A stretch of DNA of 64,000 nt from an uncultured Duncaniella sp. (GTDB lineage: Bacteria > Bacteroidota > Bacteroidia > Bacteroidales > Muribaculaceae). The stretch's first letter is position 1, and each line of letters begins with the position of its first letter. This document shows positions 9,245 to 18,415 of this stretch, piece after piece. The position numbers and the translations under genes are program-made. The stretch spans positions 273,775 to 337,774 of the forward strand of contig CATWQI010000003.1 in NCBI GenBank assembly GCA_958352885.1, written 5' to 3'. The notes beneath the pieces were generated by a model, which worked only from the letters and a program-made list of their open reading frames with translations, was not told the origin of the DNA and ran no database searches.

Positions 9245-10527
9245 TCAATCATTTGTCCGATGAGGTATCGGAGGTCATCGTCGGATATGATGTAGGGGGG
9301 CATGATATACACGTTGCGTCCGAAGGGGCGGACCCAGATGCCACGCTCCACGCACTTTTTCTGGAACTCGCCTACATTGACAGGTTCCTTCATCTCGATG
9401 ACCCCTATTGCGCCGAGGACACGCACATCCTTGACTTGCGGTAGGGATGCAGCCGGAGCTATATGGCGTGTAATGAGATTCTCTATGTGGGCTATGCGGC
9501 TCTCCATATCCTGCTCGCGGAGCAATTTGAGGGAGGCTATGGCAATGGCGCAGGAGAGTGGGTTGCCCATGAAGGTGGGTCCGTGCATCATCACGCCTGC
9601 TTCGCCTCTCGAAATTGTATCGGCGACTTCACGGGTGGTGAGTACCGCCCCCATCGTGAGGTAGCCTCCGGTAAGCCCTTTGCCGATGCACATTATGTCC
9701 GGCTGGACTCCTGCGTGCTCCCATGCGAAGCATTTGCCTGTGCGCCAGAATCCGGTGGCTATTTCGTCGAATATGAGGTATATGCCGTATTCATCACAGA
9801 GTCTGCGTGCTTCCCGCAGGTACTGCGGATGGTAAAAGCGCATGCCGCCGGCACCCTGTACCACGGGTTCAAGGATAAGTGCGGCTATGTCGCCGTTGTG
9901 CTCACGGATTATCCCGGCGAGAGGCTCGATGTCGGTTGGATCCCATTCGGCATGGAACGGAATTTGCGGAGCCGGGGCGAAATAGCGTACCGGCAGTGCG
10001 GGACCGAATGCGCCATGCATCCCTGTGACGGGGTCACAGACGCTCATGGCATTCCAGGTGTCGCCGTGGTATCCGCTGCGCACTGTTACGAAGTTGCTTT
10101 TGCGGTGGTCGCCGTAACGGGACACGGCTGCCTGTACCGCCATTTTCATCGCCACTTCCACCGCTACGGAGCCGGAATCGGCGTAGAAAATGTTGTGCAT
10201 GGATGAAGGTGCCATGTCGAGTATTAGCTTTCCCAATTCTATTGCCGGTTCGTGGGTGAGTCCGCCGAACATCACATGGCTCATTCTGGCGAGCTGTGCT
10301 GTGGCGGCGGCGTTTATGACGGGGTGGTTGTAGCCGTGTATGGCTGCCCACCATGATGACATGCCGTCAATCAGCTCCGTCCCGTCCGCAAGACGGATAC
10401 GTGTGCCGGATGCCGACTCCACTTTGTAGGTCGGAAGCGGGTCGATGGTGGATGTGTACGGGTGCCACAGGTGCTCCCGGTCAAATTTGTCGTGCAGCAT
10501 GTCTGTTTCCATTGCTATCATTTTCAC
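9232..10527 (-). CDS. bioA: Adenosylmethionine-8-amino-7-oxononanoate aminotransferase BioA
   Basis: Class III PLP aminotransferase that uses S-adenosylmethionine as amino donor to make 7,8-diaminopelargonate. Visible signatures are DREHLWHPYTS and GMSSWWAAIHGYNHP (substrate-binding tryptophans), FDEIATGFWRTGK and the PLP lysine in CIGKGLTGGY. First gene of the biotin operon. Several in-frame ATGs lie at the 5' end (10527, 10521, 10512, 10500). The promoter predicts a transcript start near 10540, so the later ones (METDML or MLHDKF) leave a more normal leader. No bioB is present in the window, so biotin synthase must be encoded elsewhere. Confidence 0.96.
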   Translation of the reverse strand: MKMIAMETDMLHDKFDREHLWHPYTSTIDPLPTYKVESASGTRIRLADGTELIDGMSSWWAAIHGYNHPVINAAATAQLARMSHVMFGGLTHEPAIELGKLILDMAPSSMHNIFYADSGSVAVEVAMKMAVQAAVSRYGDHRKSNFVTVRSGYHGDTWNAMSVCDPVTGMHGAFGPALPVRYFAPAPQIPFHAEWDPTDIEPLAGIIREHNGDIAALILEPVVQGAGGMRFYHPQYLREARRLCDEYGIYLIFDEIATGFWRTGKCFAWEHAGVQPDIMCIGKGLTGGYLTMGAVLTTREVADTISRGEAGVMMHGPTFMGNPLSCAIAIASLKLLREQDMESRIAHIENLITRHIAPAASLPQVKDVRVLGAIGVIEMKEPVNVGEFQKKCVERGIWVRPFGRNVYIMPPYIISDDDLRYLIGQMIECIK

Positions 10528-10544
10528 TGTCGGAAAAACGGGTA

Positions 10545-10576
10545 CAAATTTACATAATTAAAACCATCATTGCAAA
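10545..10576 (-). promoter_or_regulatory. Promoter of the biotin operon (TTTG-N20-TAAATTTG)
   Basis: On the minus strand TTTG (10576-10573), 20 bases and TAAATTTG (10552-10545) match the Bacteroidales housekeeping consensus exactly. It lies just upstream of bioA and diverges from the nuo promoter. I see no clear BirA-like operator palindrome overlapping it. Confidence 0.8.
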
Positions 10577-10689
10577 ATTATATCGGAGCGTTGCGGAAAC
10601 TGACGCATATTGGAGGCAAAATGTAATAAATCATGGCTATAATGTCAAAAAACACAATTTTTTTTGAGTCGGGTTCGGGAAAAATTAGC

Positions 10690-10697
10690 TATATTTG
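10690..10697 (+). promoter_or_regulatory. -7 element of the nuo/atp operon
   Basis: TATATTTG matches TAnnTTTG. The nearest TTTG upstream (10663-10666) is 23 bases away, a little long. The predicted leader before nuoA is about 90 bases. The rest of the 270-base bioA-nuoA intergenic stretch holds only the divergent bio promoter; no other structure was seen. Confidence 0.55.
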
Positions 10698-10796
10698 CAC
10701 TGCAATTTGTATTCATGTTTCTTGCATCCTGCATGTTGCTTGGTCAATCCGGTGATTTGCAGGTGTTTAATCTTGGAAAAATTGAATTAATACTTT

Positions 10797-11165
10797 ATGA
10801 TAGCATTAGCAATTCAAAATGCGACCTTGGCAGTCGTGGCGCTCTTGACGGGTGTCGCGCTGGTTGCAGTTGCACTTTGGTTAGCCGGGCTTATCTCCCC
10901 GCGCTCCTTCAATCCCCAGAAAGGTGAAGCTTACGAATGTGGTATCCCTACCCGAGGTGAGTCAATGGCTCAGTTCAAGGTGGGGTATTATCTTTTTGCA
11001 ATTCTCTTTCTGATGTTCGACGTTGAAACCGTGTTCCTCTATCCTTGGGCAGTGCGTGTCCACGAGCTTGGCACCTCCGGTCTCACCGCCATCGCAATCT
11101 TTTTCGGAATCATAGTGCTGGGCCTTGCTTACGCCTGGCGGAAAGGAGCTCTTGAATGGAAGTAA
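10797..11165 (+). CDS. nuoA: NADH-quinone oxidoreductase subunit NuoA
   Basis: Small membrane subunit of complex I at the junction of the peripheral and membrane arms. It has 122 residues with three hydrophobic segments. The conserved loop KGEAYECGIPTRG contains the reactive Cys region of the family, and FDVETVFLYPWA carries the conserved acidic residues of helix 2. First gene of the long energy operon; its end overlaps nuoB by 10 bases. Confidence 0.95.
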   Translation: MIALAIQNATLAVVALLTGVALVAVALWLAGLISPRSFNPQKGEAYECGIPTRGESMAQFKVGYYLFAILFLMFDVETVFLYPWAVRVHELGTSGLTAIAIFFGIIVLGLAYAWRKGALEWK

Positions 11166-11752
11166 CTGCTCAAGGCATGCCCTACGAGGCATGGAAGGAT
11201 AACGAGTATATTGAGAAGCTCGTCAAGGAACTTCAGGAAAACGGAACCAACGTAATAGTAGGTTCGCTTGACAAACTCATCAACTGGGGGCGGTCTAACT
11301 CAATCTGGCCACTCACATTCGCCACCAGTTGCTGCGGCATCGAATTCGTGTCGCTCGGCGCAGCCCGTTATGATATGGCTCGCTTTGGCTGGGAAGTAGC
11401 GCGAGCCTCGCCACGTCAGGCTGACTTCATGATGGTGGCGGGAACGATAGTCCACCGCATGGTGCCCGTGTTCCGCCGTCTCTACGACCAGCTTGCCGAA
11501 CCCAAATATGTGATAGCCTGCGGAAGCTGCGCCATCTCCGGCGGACCTTTCAAGAAGAGCTACCATGTGGCTATGGGTATCGAGGATATTGTGCCTGTGG
11601 ATGTGTTCATCCCCGGTTGTCCTCCACGTCCCGAGGCTATGATTTACGGTATCATGCAGCTCTCACGCAAGATTAAAGTAGAGAAGTTCTTCGGCGGTGT
11701 AAACCGTCAGGAAAAGCAGGAGGAATTTCTCAAAGCTCACCCGATAGATTAG
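11156..11752 (+). CDS. nuoB: NADH-quinone oxidoreductase subunit NuoB
   Basis: Peripheral-arm subunit that carries iron-sulfur cluster N2, the last electron carrier before quinone. It has 198 residues. The four cluster cysteines are visible: the tandem pair in TSCCGIEF, one in ACGSCAISGG and one in IPGCPPRPEA. The first ATG overlaps the nuoA stop region by 10 bases, and nuoCD follows after 31 bases. Confidence 0.96.
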   Translation: MEVTAQGMPYEAWKDNEYIEKLVKELQENGTNVIVGSLDKLINWGRSNSIWPLTFATSCCGIEFVSLGAARYDMARFGWEVARASPRQADFMMVAGTIVHRMVPVFRRLYDQLAEPKYVIACGSCAISGGPFKKSYHVAMGIEDIVPVDVFIPGCPPRPEAMIYGIMQLSRKIKVEKFFGGVNRQEKQEEFLKAHPID

Positions 11753-11783
11753 TTTATAATATAACCACATTATTATATAAGTA

Positions 11784-13415
11784 ATGGCCAACATCCAGGA
11801 AAAGATTTCCAAGCTGTTCCCCGATGCCACCTTCGAAGAGGGTGAGATTCTTCTTGTGAACATCCCCGACTCCCAGTGGCATGACTTAGCCAAGACCCTC
11901 CGCGACGATGAGGAACTCTCGTTTGATTTCCTTGTCACTATCGTGGGTATGGACTGGAAGGAGAACGGAATGGGTTGTATCTATTACCTCAACTCAACCA
12001 AACACAATACCCATATCTCAGTAAAGGTCATGGCTACCGGCGACCGCCAGCAGCCTATGGTTCATTCCATTCATGACCTCTGGGCTATCGCCGTAATCTA
12101 CGAGCGCGAGGTATATGACTTCTTCGGCATCATTTTCATCAATAACCCTGACATGCGCCGTCTCTTCCTCAATCTGGACTGGAAGGGCTTCCCCTTGCGC
12201 AAGGATTATGACGATGACCCCAATATCAATCCGGTGTCGATTGAGAACGAACGCCAGACCGACTTCACAGATATGTGGGTGGAAGAGGACGGCAAAGTCG
12301 TGAAAAAAGAGCGCCGCATATTTGCCGAGGATGACTTCGTGGTCAACATCGGTCCGCAGCACCCTGCAACACACGGCGTGCTCCGTTTCCGCACTGCAGT
12401 TGACGGCGAGACTATCAAGAAGATTGACATTTATCTCGGATATATCCACCGTGGCGTGGAGAAAATCTGTGAGATGGACACATATCCGCAGACCCTTCAC
12501 TTCATGGACCGTCTGGACTACTTCTCCGCCCATCCTTATCACCACTGCCTCTGTATGGCAATCGAGGAGGCTGCCGGTATCGAGATTTCACGACGCGCAC
12601 AGGTGATACGTGTGCTGATGGACGAGCTTTCGCGCATAGCCTCGCACTGTCTCTTCATAGGTACCTATTGTATGGACCTCGGCGCCACAACAATGCTCTT
12701 CTATACCCTGCGTGTGCGTGAGCAGATTCTCGACATTATGGAACGCACCTGCGGCGCCCGCATGACATTCAACTATGACTGTATCGGCGGTGTGATGCAG
12801 GATTTGCATCCTGACTTCGTGAAGGACGTGCATGCGCTCCTCGACATCATTCCCAAGAACATAGCTGAGTACAACAAGATATTCACCGGCAACGTAATCG
12901 CCAAGAACCGAATGGAGAATGTAGGCGTGCTTACACGTGAGGATGCAATCTCCTGGGCTGTCACCGGACCTAACGGCCGTGGCTCAGGCTGGGCTTGCGA
13001 CGTGCGCAAGTGCAATCCTTACAGCATCTATTCCGAGCTCGACTTTGAAGAGGTGGTACGTACCGAAGGCGATTCCATGGCACGTTTCAAGGTGCGTGTG
13101 GAAGAGATGAACCAGAGCGCCCGCATCATAGCGCAGCTTATCGACAGCATCCCTGAAGGTGAATACTGCGTCAAGGTTCCCAAAGTGCTCAAGCTCCCTG
13201 TAGGACACTGGTTCAAGACAGTGGAAGGCTGCCGCGGCACATTCGGTATCTATCTCGAAAGTGACGGCACCACCAGCCCCTACCGTCTGAAGATAGCTCC
13301 TCCATGTCTGCCTGCTGCAGCTGTGGTTGACCATATCACCGACGGTCAGAAGATTGCCGACCTTATCACTATCGGCGGCTCGCTTGACTACATCGTGCCT
13401 GATATCGACCGGTAA
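11784..13415 (+). CDS. nuoC/nuoD: Fused NADH-quinone oxidoreductase subunit NuoCD
   Basis: A 543-residue fusion of the 30-kDa (NuoC) and 49-kDa (NuoD) subunits. Residues about 1-150 are NuoC-like (YEREVYDFFGI, then RRLFLNLDWKGFPLRKDY). From about residue 178 the NuoD part begins with NIGPQHPATHGVLRF, the quinone-site loop histidine region, followed by GYIHRGVEKICE and the GRGSGW stretch. NuoD helps form the quinone chamber together with NuoB. The NuoC part is shorter than in E. coli. C-D fusion is normal in Bacteroidota and several proteobacteria. Confidence 0.96.
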   Translation: MANIQEKISKLFPDATFEEGEILLVNIPDSQWHDLAKTLRDDEELSFDFLVTIVGMDWKENGMGCIYYLNSTKHNTHISVKVMATGDRQQPMVHSIHDLWAIAVIYEREVYDFFGIIFINNPDMRRLFLNLDWKGFPLRKDYDDDPNINPVSIENERQTDFTDMWVEEDGKVVKKERRIFAEDDFVVNIGPQHPATHGVLRFRTAVDGETIKKIDIYLGYIHRGVEKICEMDTYPQTLHFMDRLDYFSAHPYHHCLCMAIEEAAGIEISRRAQVIRVLMDELSRIASHCLFIGTYCMDLGATTMLFYTLRVREQILDIMERTCGARMTFNYDCIGGVMQDLHPDFVKDVHALLDIIPKNIAEYNKIFTGNVIAKNRMENVGVLTREDAISWAVTGPNGRGSGWACDVRKCNPYSIYSELDFEEVVRTEGDSMARFKVRVEEMNQSARIIAQLIDSIPEGEYCVKVPKVLKLPVGHWFKTVEGCRGTFGIYLESDGTTSPYRLKIAPPCLPAAAVVDHITDGQKIADLITIGGSLDYIVPDIDR

Positions 13416-13504
13416 TCACCACTCTTCAGAGATAACTAATCAAACAATACAGATTCATACCTCCTCAGTGAATAATAACAGAATATAGTAATTATAAAGA
13501 CGTT

Positions 13505-14581
13505 ATGCAAGACTTATCAGTAGGAACCGCCTGGCTTCACTCCCTCTTCTTGGGCTTCATGCCCGAGTGGCTCGCCGTCACCCTCGAGTGCCTCCTCATA
13601 GGTGTGGGGCTTATGCTGCTCTATGCGGTGCTGGCTCTCTTCTACATCCTCTTCGAGCGTAAGATTTGTGCCTATTTCCAATGCCGTCTCGGTCCTAACC
13701 GTGTCGGTCCCTGGGGCTTGCTCCAGAGTGTCGCCGATATGTTCAAGATTCTCATCAAAGAGCTTATATCGCTGAACCATATCGACAAATTTCTTTTCGG
13801 GCTGGCTCCCTACCTCGTGATTATAGCATCAATGCTTGCGTTTGCGGTGCTCCCCTGGGGTAACGGTTTGCAAATCATTGATTTCAATGTGGGTATCTTC
13901 TTCTTGTTGGCGGTTTCGTCCATCGGGGTGCTCGGTATCCTGCTTGCCGGATGGTCGTCAAACAACAAGTTTACCCTCATCGGCGCTCTCCGTTCAGGCG
14001 CGCAGATGATTAGTTATGAACTTTCAATGGGTCTGTGCGTTGTGACTATGGTATGTATGGCCGGCACAATGTCGGTTGGCGGCATTGTCAATGCACAGGA
14101 GCATCTGTGGTTTATTTTCTCAGGTCATATTCCCGCTATTATAGCGTTTGTGATATTTATGATTGCAGGTACCGCCGAGACAAACCGTGGTCCGTTTGAC
14201 CTCCCGGAGGCGGAGAGCGAGTTGACTGCCGGTTATCATACCGAGTATTCCGGTATCCATTTCGGTTTCTTCTATCTGGCGGAGTACCTGAATCTCTTTA
14301 TAGTGTCGGGCGTGGCCGCGCTTCTCTTCTTCGGAGGCTGGATGCCGCTGCATATTCCCGGCTGGGACGCTTTCAACCATATAATGGATTTCATCCCGTC
14401 CGTGGTATGGTTCATAGGCAAAGCTATTGCCCTCTCGTTCATAATCATCTGGTTCAAGTGGACTTTCCCCCGTCTGCGTATCGACCAGCTGCTTACTCTC
14501 GAGTGGAAGTATCTTCTCCCCATCAACCTCTTCAATCTTGTGCTGATGGTGATTATCGTCACTTACAAGTGGTATCTCTAA
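13505..14581 (+). CDS. nuoH: NADH-quinone oxidoreductase subunit NuoH
   Basis: Membrane subunit that closes the quinone chamber. It has 358 residues with about eight hydrophobic segments. Signatures are FERKICAYFQCRLGPNRVGPWG, split over helix 1 and its loop, AGTAETNRGPFDLPEAESELTAGYHTEYSG (the acidic loop) and RLRIDQLL near the end. After nuoH the expected next gene would be nuoI; instead atpD follows after 72 bases with no terminator visible between them. Confidence 0.96.
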   Translation: MQDLSVGTAWLHSLFLGFMPEWLAVTLECLLIGVGLMLLYAVLALFYILFERKICAYFQCRLGPNRVGPWGLLQSVADMFKILIKELISLNHIDKFLFGLAPYLVIIASMLAFAVLPWGNGLQIIDFNVGIFFLLAVSSIGVLGILLAGWSSNNKFTLIGALRSGAQMISYELSMGLCVVTMVCMAGTMSVGGIVNAQEHLWFIFSGHIPAIIAFVIFMIAGTAETNRGPFDLPEAESELTAGYHTEYSGIHFGFFYLAEYLNLFIVSGVAALLFFGGWMPLHIPGWDAFNHIMDFIPSVVWFIGKAIALSFIIIWFKWTFPRLRIDQLLTLEWKYLLPINLFNLVLMVIIVTYKWYL

Positions 14582-14653
14582 GAGAAATATAAAAAGTAAA
14601 CATACAACTCCTCAGGCTTTTTTATAACCCTGACGCCTAAAATCATATACGCG

Positions 14654-16156
14654 ATGAGTGAAAAATTTGGCAAAATCGCCCAGGTAATCGGCCCGGTGGT
14701 CGACGTGATATTCGAAGGTGATGACAATATCATCCCTCCCATCTACACAGCCCTGAAGGTAGGCCGTCCTGACGGCACAGACCTGATATTGGAAGTGGAG
14801 CAGCACATCGGTGAGGATACCGTGCGCTGTGTGGCAATGGAGAGCACTGACGGTCTCCAGCGCGGTATGCGTGTCGACAACCTTGAGCGTCCTATCGCCG
14901 TTCCTACCGGCGAGCAAGTAAAGGGCCGTCTGCTCAATGTGCTTGGCAATGCCATAGACCGTCTGCCCGAACTGAAGCATGACGACCTTCGCCCCATCCA
15001 CCAGCCTGCCCCCAAATTCGAGGATCTCACCATCGGTACGGAAATCCTGTTTACCGGTATCAAGGTGATTGACCTTCTCGAGCCTTACAGCAAGGGTGGC
15101 AAGATCGGTCTGTTCGGTGGCGCCGGTGTGGGTAAGACTGTGCTTATCATGGAGCTTATCAATAATATCGCGAAAGGTCACAACGGTTTCTCCGTGTTTA
15201 CCGGCGTGGGTGAACGTACCCGTGAAGGTAACGACCTTCTCCGTGAGATGATTGAGAGTGGCGTCATCAAGTATGGAAAGAAGTTTGAGGAAGGGATGGA
15301 GAAAGGCGAGTGGAACCTCGCTGACGTGGATATGGAGCAGGTGGAGCAGTCGCAGGCCACTCTGGTATTCGGTCAGATGAACGAACCCCCGGGCGCGCGT
15401 CTCCGTGTGGCTCTTTCAGGTCTGACTGTTGCCGAACAGTTCCGTGACCAGGACGGCGGCGGTAAGGATATCCTTCTCTTCATCGACAATATATTCCGTT
15501 TCACACAGGCAGGTTCGGAAGTGTCAGCGCTTCTCGGACGTATGCCCTCGGCGGTAGGTTACCAGCCGACCCTCGCATCCGAGATGGGTGCGCTCCAGGA
15601 ACGAATCACTTCCACTAAGAACGGTTCGATTACTTCCGTGCAGGCGATTTACGTGCCTGCCGACGACTTGACTGACCCGGCGCCGGCTACCACATTCAGC
15701 TTCCTTGACGCCACTACAGTGTTGAGCCGTAAGATTTCTGAGCTTGGTATCTATCCTGCCGTTGACCCGCTGGAGTCCACATCACGTATCCTTGACCCCA
15801 ACATCATCGGTGAGGACCACTATAACACTGCCCAGGCTGTAAAGCAGCTACTGCAGAAGTATAACGAGCTTCAGGATATCATAGCAATCCTCGGTGTGGA
15901 CGAGCTCTCTGACGAGGACAAGCTCGTAGTGGCACGTGCCCGCCGCGCCCAGCGTTTCCTCTCGCAGCCGTTCCATGTGGCAGAGCAGTTTACCGGTCTG
16001 CCGGGTGTGATGGTGCCCTTGAGCGAGACTATCCGTGGCTTCAAGATGATTCTTTCAGGCGAGATGGACGAATATCCCGAACAGGCGTTCCTCAATGTTG
16101 GTACCATTGACGAGGCAATCGAGAAGGGTAAGAAGCTGCTTGCCGAGGTCAAGTAA
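14654..16156 (+). CDS. atpD: F-type ATP synthase subunit beta
   Basis: Catalytic subunit of the F1 head, 500 residues. The Walker A is GLFGGAGVGKTVLI (about residues 151-164), followed by GERTREGNDLL with the catalytic Glu region, the Walker B LLFIDNIFRF and the ADDLTDPAP catalytic-loop motif. It is the first gene of an ATP synthase set in the Bacteroidota order D-C-B-E-F-H-A-G. The set is flanked on both sides by nuo genes on the same strand. Confidence 0.98.
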   Translation: MSEKFGKIAQVIGPVVDVIFEGDDNIIPPIYTALKVGRPDGTDLILEVEQHIGEDTVRCVAMESTDGLQRGMRVDNLERPIAVPTGEQVKGRLLNVLGNAIDRLPELKHDDLRPIHQPAPKFEDLTIGTEILFTGIKVIDLLEPYSKGGKIGLFGGAGVGKTVLIMELINNIAKGHNGFSVFTGVGERTREGNDLLREMIESGVIKYGKKFEEGMEKGEWNLADVDMEQVEQSQATLVFGQMNEPPGARLRVALSGLTVAEQFRDQDGGGKDILLFIDNIFRFTQAGSEVSALLGRMPSAVGYQPTLASEMGALQERITSTKNGSITSVQAIYVPADDLTDPAPATTFSFLDATTVLSRKISELGIYPAVDPLESTSRILDPNIIGEDHYNTAQAVKQLLQKYNELQDIIAILGVDELSDEDKLVVARARRAQRFLSQPFHVAEQFTGLPGVMVPLSETIRGFKMILSGEMDEYPEQAFLNVGTIDEAIEKGKKLLAEVK

Positions 16157-16200
16157 GCGGAACGTTGACATTGACAGACAATTGAAATTAAATAAGCAAG

Positions 16201-16434
16201 ATGACACTGAAAATCATATCGGCTGAGGATATAGTATTCGAGGGAGAAGTGAGCGTAGTCCATCTCCCCGGTTCCATGGGCGCATTCACTGTGCTCCCCG
16301 GTCATGCGTCGTTGATATCCACCCTCACTCCCGGCACGGTGCGTTACACAGCAGCCGACGGCGAGCATAAGGCTGAGATATCAGGGGGCATAGCCGATGT
16401 CGATAACAATGTGGTGTCAATCTGCATATATTAA
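16201..16434 (+). CDS. atpC: F-type ATP synthase subunit epsilon, C-terminal domain absent
   Basis: A 77-residue subunit of the central stalk. Only the N-terminal beta-sandwich is present (EDIVFEGEVSVVHLPGSMGAFTVLPGH is split over its first half; the end reads SGGIADVDNNVVSICI). The two-helix C-terminal domain that inhibits ATP hydrolysis in E. coli and Bacillus (full length about 135 residues) is missing, and the stop falls exactly after the sandwich. Short epsilon subunits are, to my knowledge, usual in this phylum. It implies that hydrolysis by this enzyme is not controlled by the epsilon helices. Confidence 0.93.
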   Translation: MTLKIISAEDIVFEGEVSVVHLPGSMGAFTVLPGHASLISTLTPGTVRYTAADGEHKAEISGGIADVDNNVVSICIY

Positions 16435-16438
16435 TATT

Positions 16439-17569
16439 ATGGTGACGATGAAAAGAAATCTTTTCGCAACAATAGCTCTCGCGCTCATAGCGATGCTCCT
16501 TCCCCTCGGCGCCATGGCTTCAGGTCATGACGACGGCGAGAAGAAGGACGGCATTGACGCCCAGGGCATCATATTTGAGCATCTCGGCGACGGCTACGGG
16601 TGGGAAGTGCCTTTCAACCATCATAAGCGCATCCCTCTCCCTGTCATCGTGTGGGGTAGTGACGGGCTGCATATCTTCTCTTCATCACGTGTCACCGATG
16701 GTCAGGTGTACCGCGACGGCAATGCGGAGTTTAAAATCGCAGGCAAGGAGAGTGATCACAAGGGCAAAATAGTGGAAATAATCGATGGCAAGGAGGTAAA
16801 ACCTGCGGTCGACATTTCCATCACAAAGAATGTGTGCGGTATCTTCATCGCTGTGCTGCTCGTGATATGGGCTATCCTGTCGGTAGCACGCTGGCACAAG
16901 ACTCAGGGAATGAAAGGCCCGCGCAAGATGACAGGAGCCGTGGAATTCGTGATACTATTCATCTACGACGGTGTAATCAAACCCACGCTCAAGGACAAGG
17001 CTCCTAAATTTGCCCCTTATCTGCTCACCGTATTCTTCTTTATCCTTGTGATGAACCTTCTGGGACTTATTGTCATATTCCCCGGCGGTGCCAACCTCAC
17101 AGGCAATATAGCGGTGACGCTTGTGCTTGCAATCATAACCTTCCTCATTACAAATATTTGTGCCACAAAGCACTATTGGAAGGAAATCTTCAATCCCGAT
17201 GTGCCCTGGTGGCTCAAATATCCTCTTCCCATCATGCCAATCATCGAGATATTCGGTGTGTTCACTAAGCCGGCGGCGCTTACAGTCCGTCTGTTTGCCA
17301 ACATGATGGGCGGTCATATGATTGTGATAGTGCTCACGCTCCTTATCTTCATCTTTGCCGCAATGGGACCGGTAGTCACCGGTGCGACAGCTGTTGTGTC
17401 GGTAATTTTCTCGGTGTTTATGCTTTGTATAGATGTACTGGTAAGTTTCATCCAGGCATATGTGTTCACAATGCTCTCGACACTTTTCATAGCGTTGGGA
17501 CAGGAGGACGGACATCACGAAGAGAAGCACGATGAAAAACAGCCGGCAGCGCAACTCAAACAGAACTAA
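16439..17569 (+). CDS. atpB: F-type ATP synthase subunit a
   Basis: Membrane stator subunit forming the proton half-channels, about 376 residues. The start at 16439 (or 16448, MKRNLFAT) gives a clear signal-like N-terminus ending in AMASG. An exported region of about 100 residues precedes the five-helix core, making it longer than the roughly 270 residues of E. coli; such an extension is typical for Bacteroidota. The essential arginine lies in ALTVRLFANMMGGH. The tail is His-rich (EDGHHEEKHDEK). The open frame also runs upstream into atpC, but a start there would overlap the epsilon gene and destroy the signal sequence. Confidence 0.95.
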   Translation: MVTMKRNLFATIALALIAMLLPLGAMASGHDDGEKKDGIDAQGIIFEHLGDGYGWEVPFNHHKRIPLPVIVWGSDGLHIFSSSRVTDGQVYRDGNAEFKIAGKESDHKGKIVEIIDGKEVKPAVDISITKNVCGIFIAVLLVIWAILSVARWHKTQGMKGPRKMTGAVEFVILFIYDGVIKPTLKDKAPKFAPYLLTVFFFILVMNLLGLIVIFPGGANLTGNIAVTLVLAIITFLITNICATKHYWKEIFNPDVPWWLKYPLPIMPIIEIFGVFTKPAALTVRLFANMMGGHMIVIVLTLLIFIFAAMGPVVTGATAVVSVIFSVFMLCIDVLVSFIQAYVFTMLSTLFIALGQEDGHHEEKHDEKQPAAQLKQN

Positions 17570-17605
17570 ATCTAAAAAAATAAACCCTATTAAATCTCAA
17601 AAGTT

Positions 17606-17854
17606 ATGTTAGCAATGATTTTAGCAGCTATTGAAGGAACACTTGGAATCGGTGTATGTATCGGTGCAGCCATCGCAGCCATCGGCGCAGGTATCGGTAT
17701 CGGTAAAATCGGTGGTTCAGCTATGGAAGCAATCGCCCGCCAGCCTGAATCAACCGGCGATATCCGTAGTAACATGATTGTAATCGCTGCTCTTATCGAA
17801 GGTGTGGCACTCTTCGCAGTTATCGTTTGTATCCTCGCAATGTTCGTAGGCTAA
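17606..17854 (+). CDS. atpE: F-type ATP synthase subunit c (proton-type)
   Basis: The 82-residue hairpin that makes the rotor ring. Helix 1 is glycine/alanine-rich (GAAIAAIGAGIGIG), the polar loop is ARQPE (45-49) and the ion-binding carboxylate is Glu65 in ALIEGVAL. By position, the sodium-binding residues known from Ilyobacter (Gln32, Ser66, Thr67) are Ile32, Gly66 and Val67 here, which points to protons rather than sodium. Predicted from sequence only. Confidence 0.96.
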   Translation: MLAMILAAIEGTLGIGVCIGAAIAAIGAGIGIGKIGGSAMEAIARQPESTGDIRSNMIVIAALIEGVALFAVIVCILAMFVG

Positions 17855-17885
17855 TCACCGGGCACTCCTGTAATTTAATTAGATT

Positions 17886-18383
17886 ATGGAACTATTCACG
17901 CCTGATTTCGGTCTGATATTCTGGATGTTCGTGTCGTTCGCCATCCTCTTCTTCATACTGTGGAAGTGGGGCTGGCCTGCGATAATGAAGGGTGTCTCTG
18001 ACCGAGCCGACCTCATCGACAAAGGTGTGGAGTATGCTCAAAATGCCAAAGAACAGCTTGACCATGCCCGTGAAGAGGCGGATAAACAGATAGCGGAAGC
18101 CCGTCGCCAGCAGGCGGATATGTTGCGCGAAGCCGACAGGATGAAGACTCAGATCATCGAGGAAGCCCGCACAGCCGCCCAGGCGGAAGCCAAGAAGGTG
18201 ATGGATGCCGCAAAGGTGTCAATCGAACAGGAACGCAAGGAAGCCCAGCAGCAGTTCCGCAACGAGGTTTCTTCCTTTGCCCTTGACATCGCCCAAAAGG
18301 TGGTGCGCAACGAGATGAAGGACGAGAAAGCCCAGGAGAAGCTGGTGAGCACTCTGCTCGATGAAATAGAGAAACAAAACTAA
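17886..18383 (+). CDS. atpF: F-type ATP synthase subunit b
   Basis: Peripheral-stalk subunit, 165 residues. One N-terminal membrane helix (FGLIFWMFVSFAILFFILWKW, split across residues 5-25) is followed by a long charged, alanine-rich coiled coil (about residues 35-145) that dimerises and reaches the F1 head. Spacing to atpE (32 bases) and atpH (33 bases) is typical for a single transcript. Confidence 0.96.
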   Translation: MELFTPDFGLIFWMFVSFAILFFILWKWGWPAIMKGVSDRADLIDKGVEYAQNAKEQLDHAREEADKQIAEARRQQADMLREADRMKTQIIEEARTAAQAEAKKVMDAAKVSIEQERKEAQQQFRNEVSSFALDIAQKVVRNEMKDEKAQEKLVSTLLDEIEKQN

Positions 18384-18415
18384 CACCCCCTCAAAAAAAG
18401 GCTCTAAAGTACGCA

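Noticed and set aside
14582..14653. Possible terminator between nuoH and atpD (CAGGCTTTTTTATAACCCTG)
   Set aside because: Only a short AGGC/GCCT pairing is possible and the T-run is inside the would-be loop, so it is not a working terminator.
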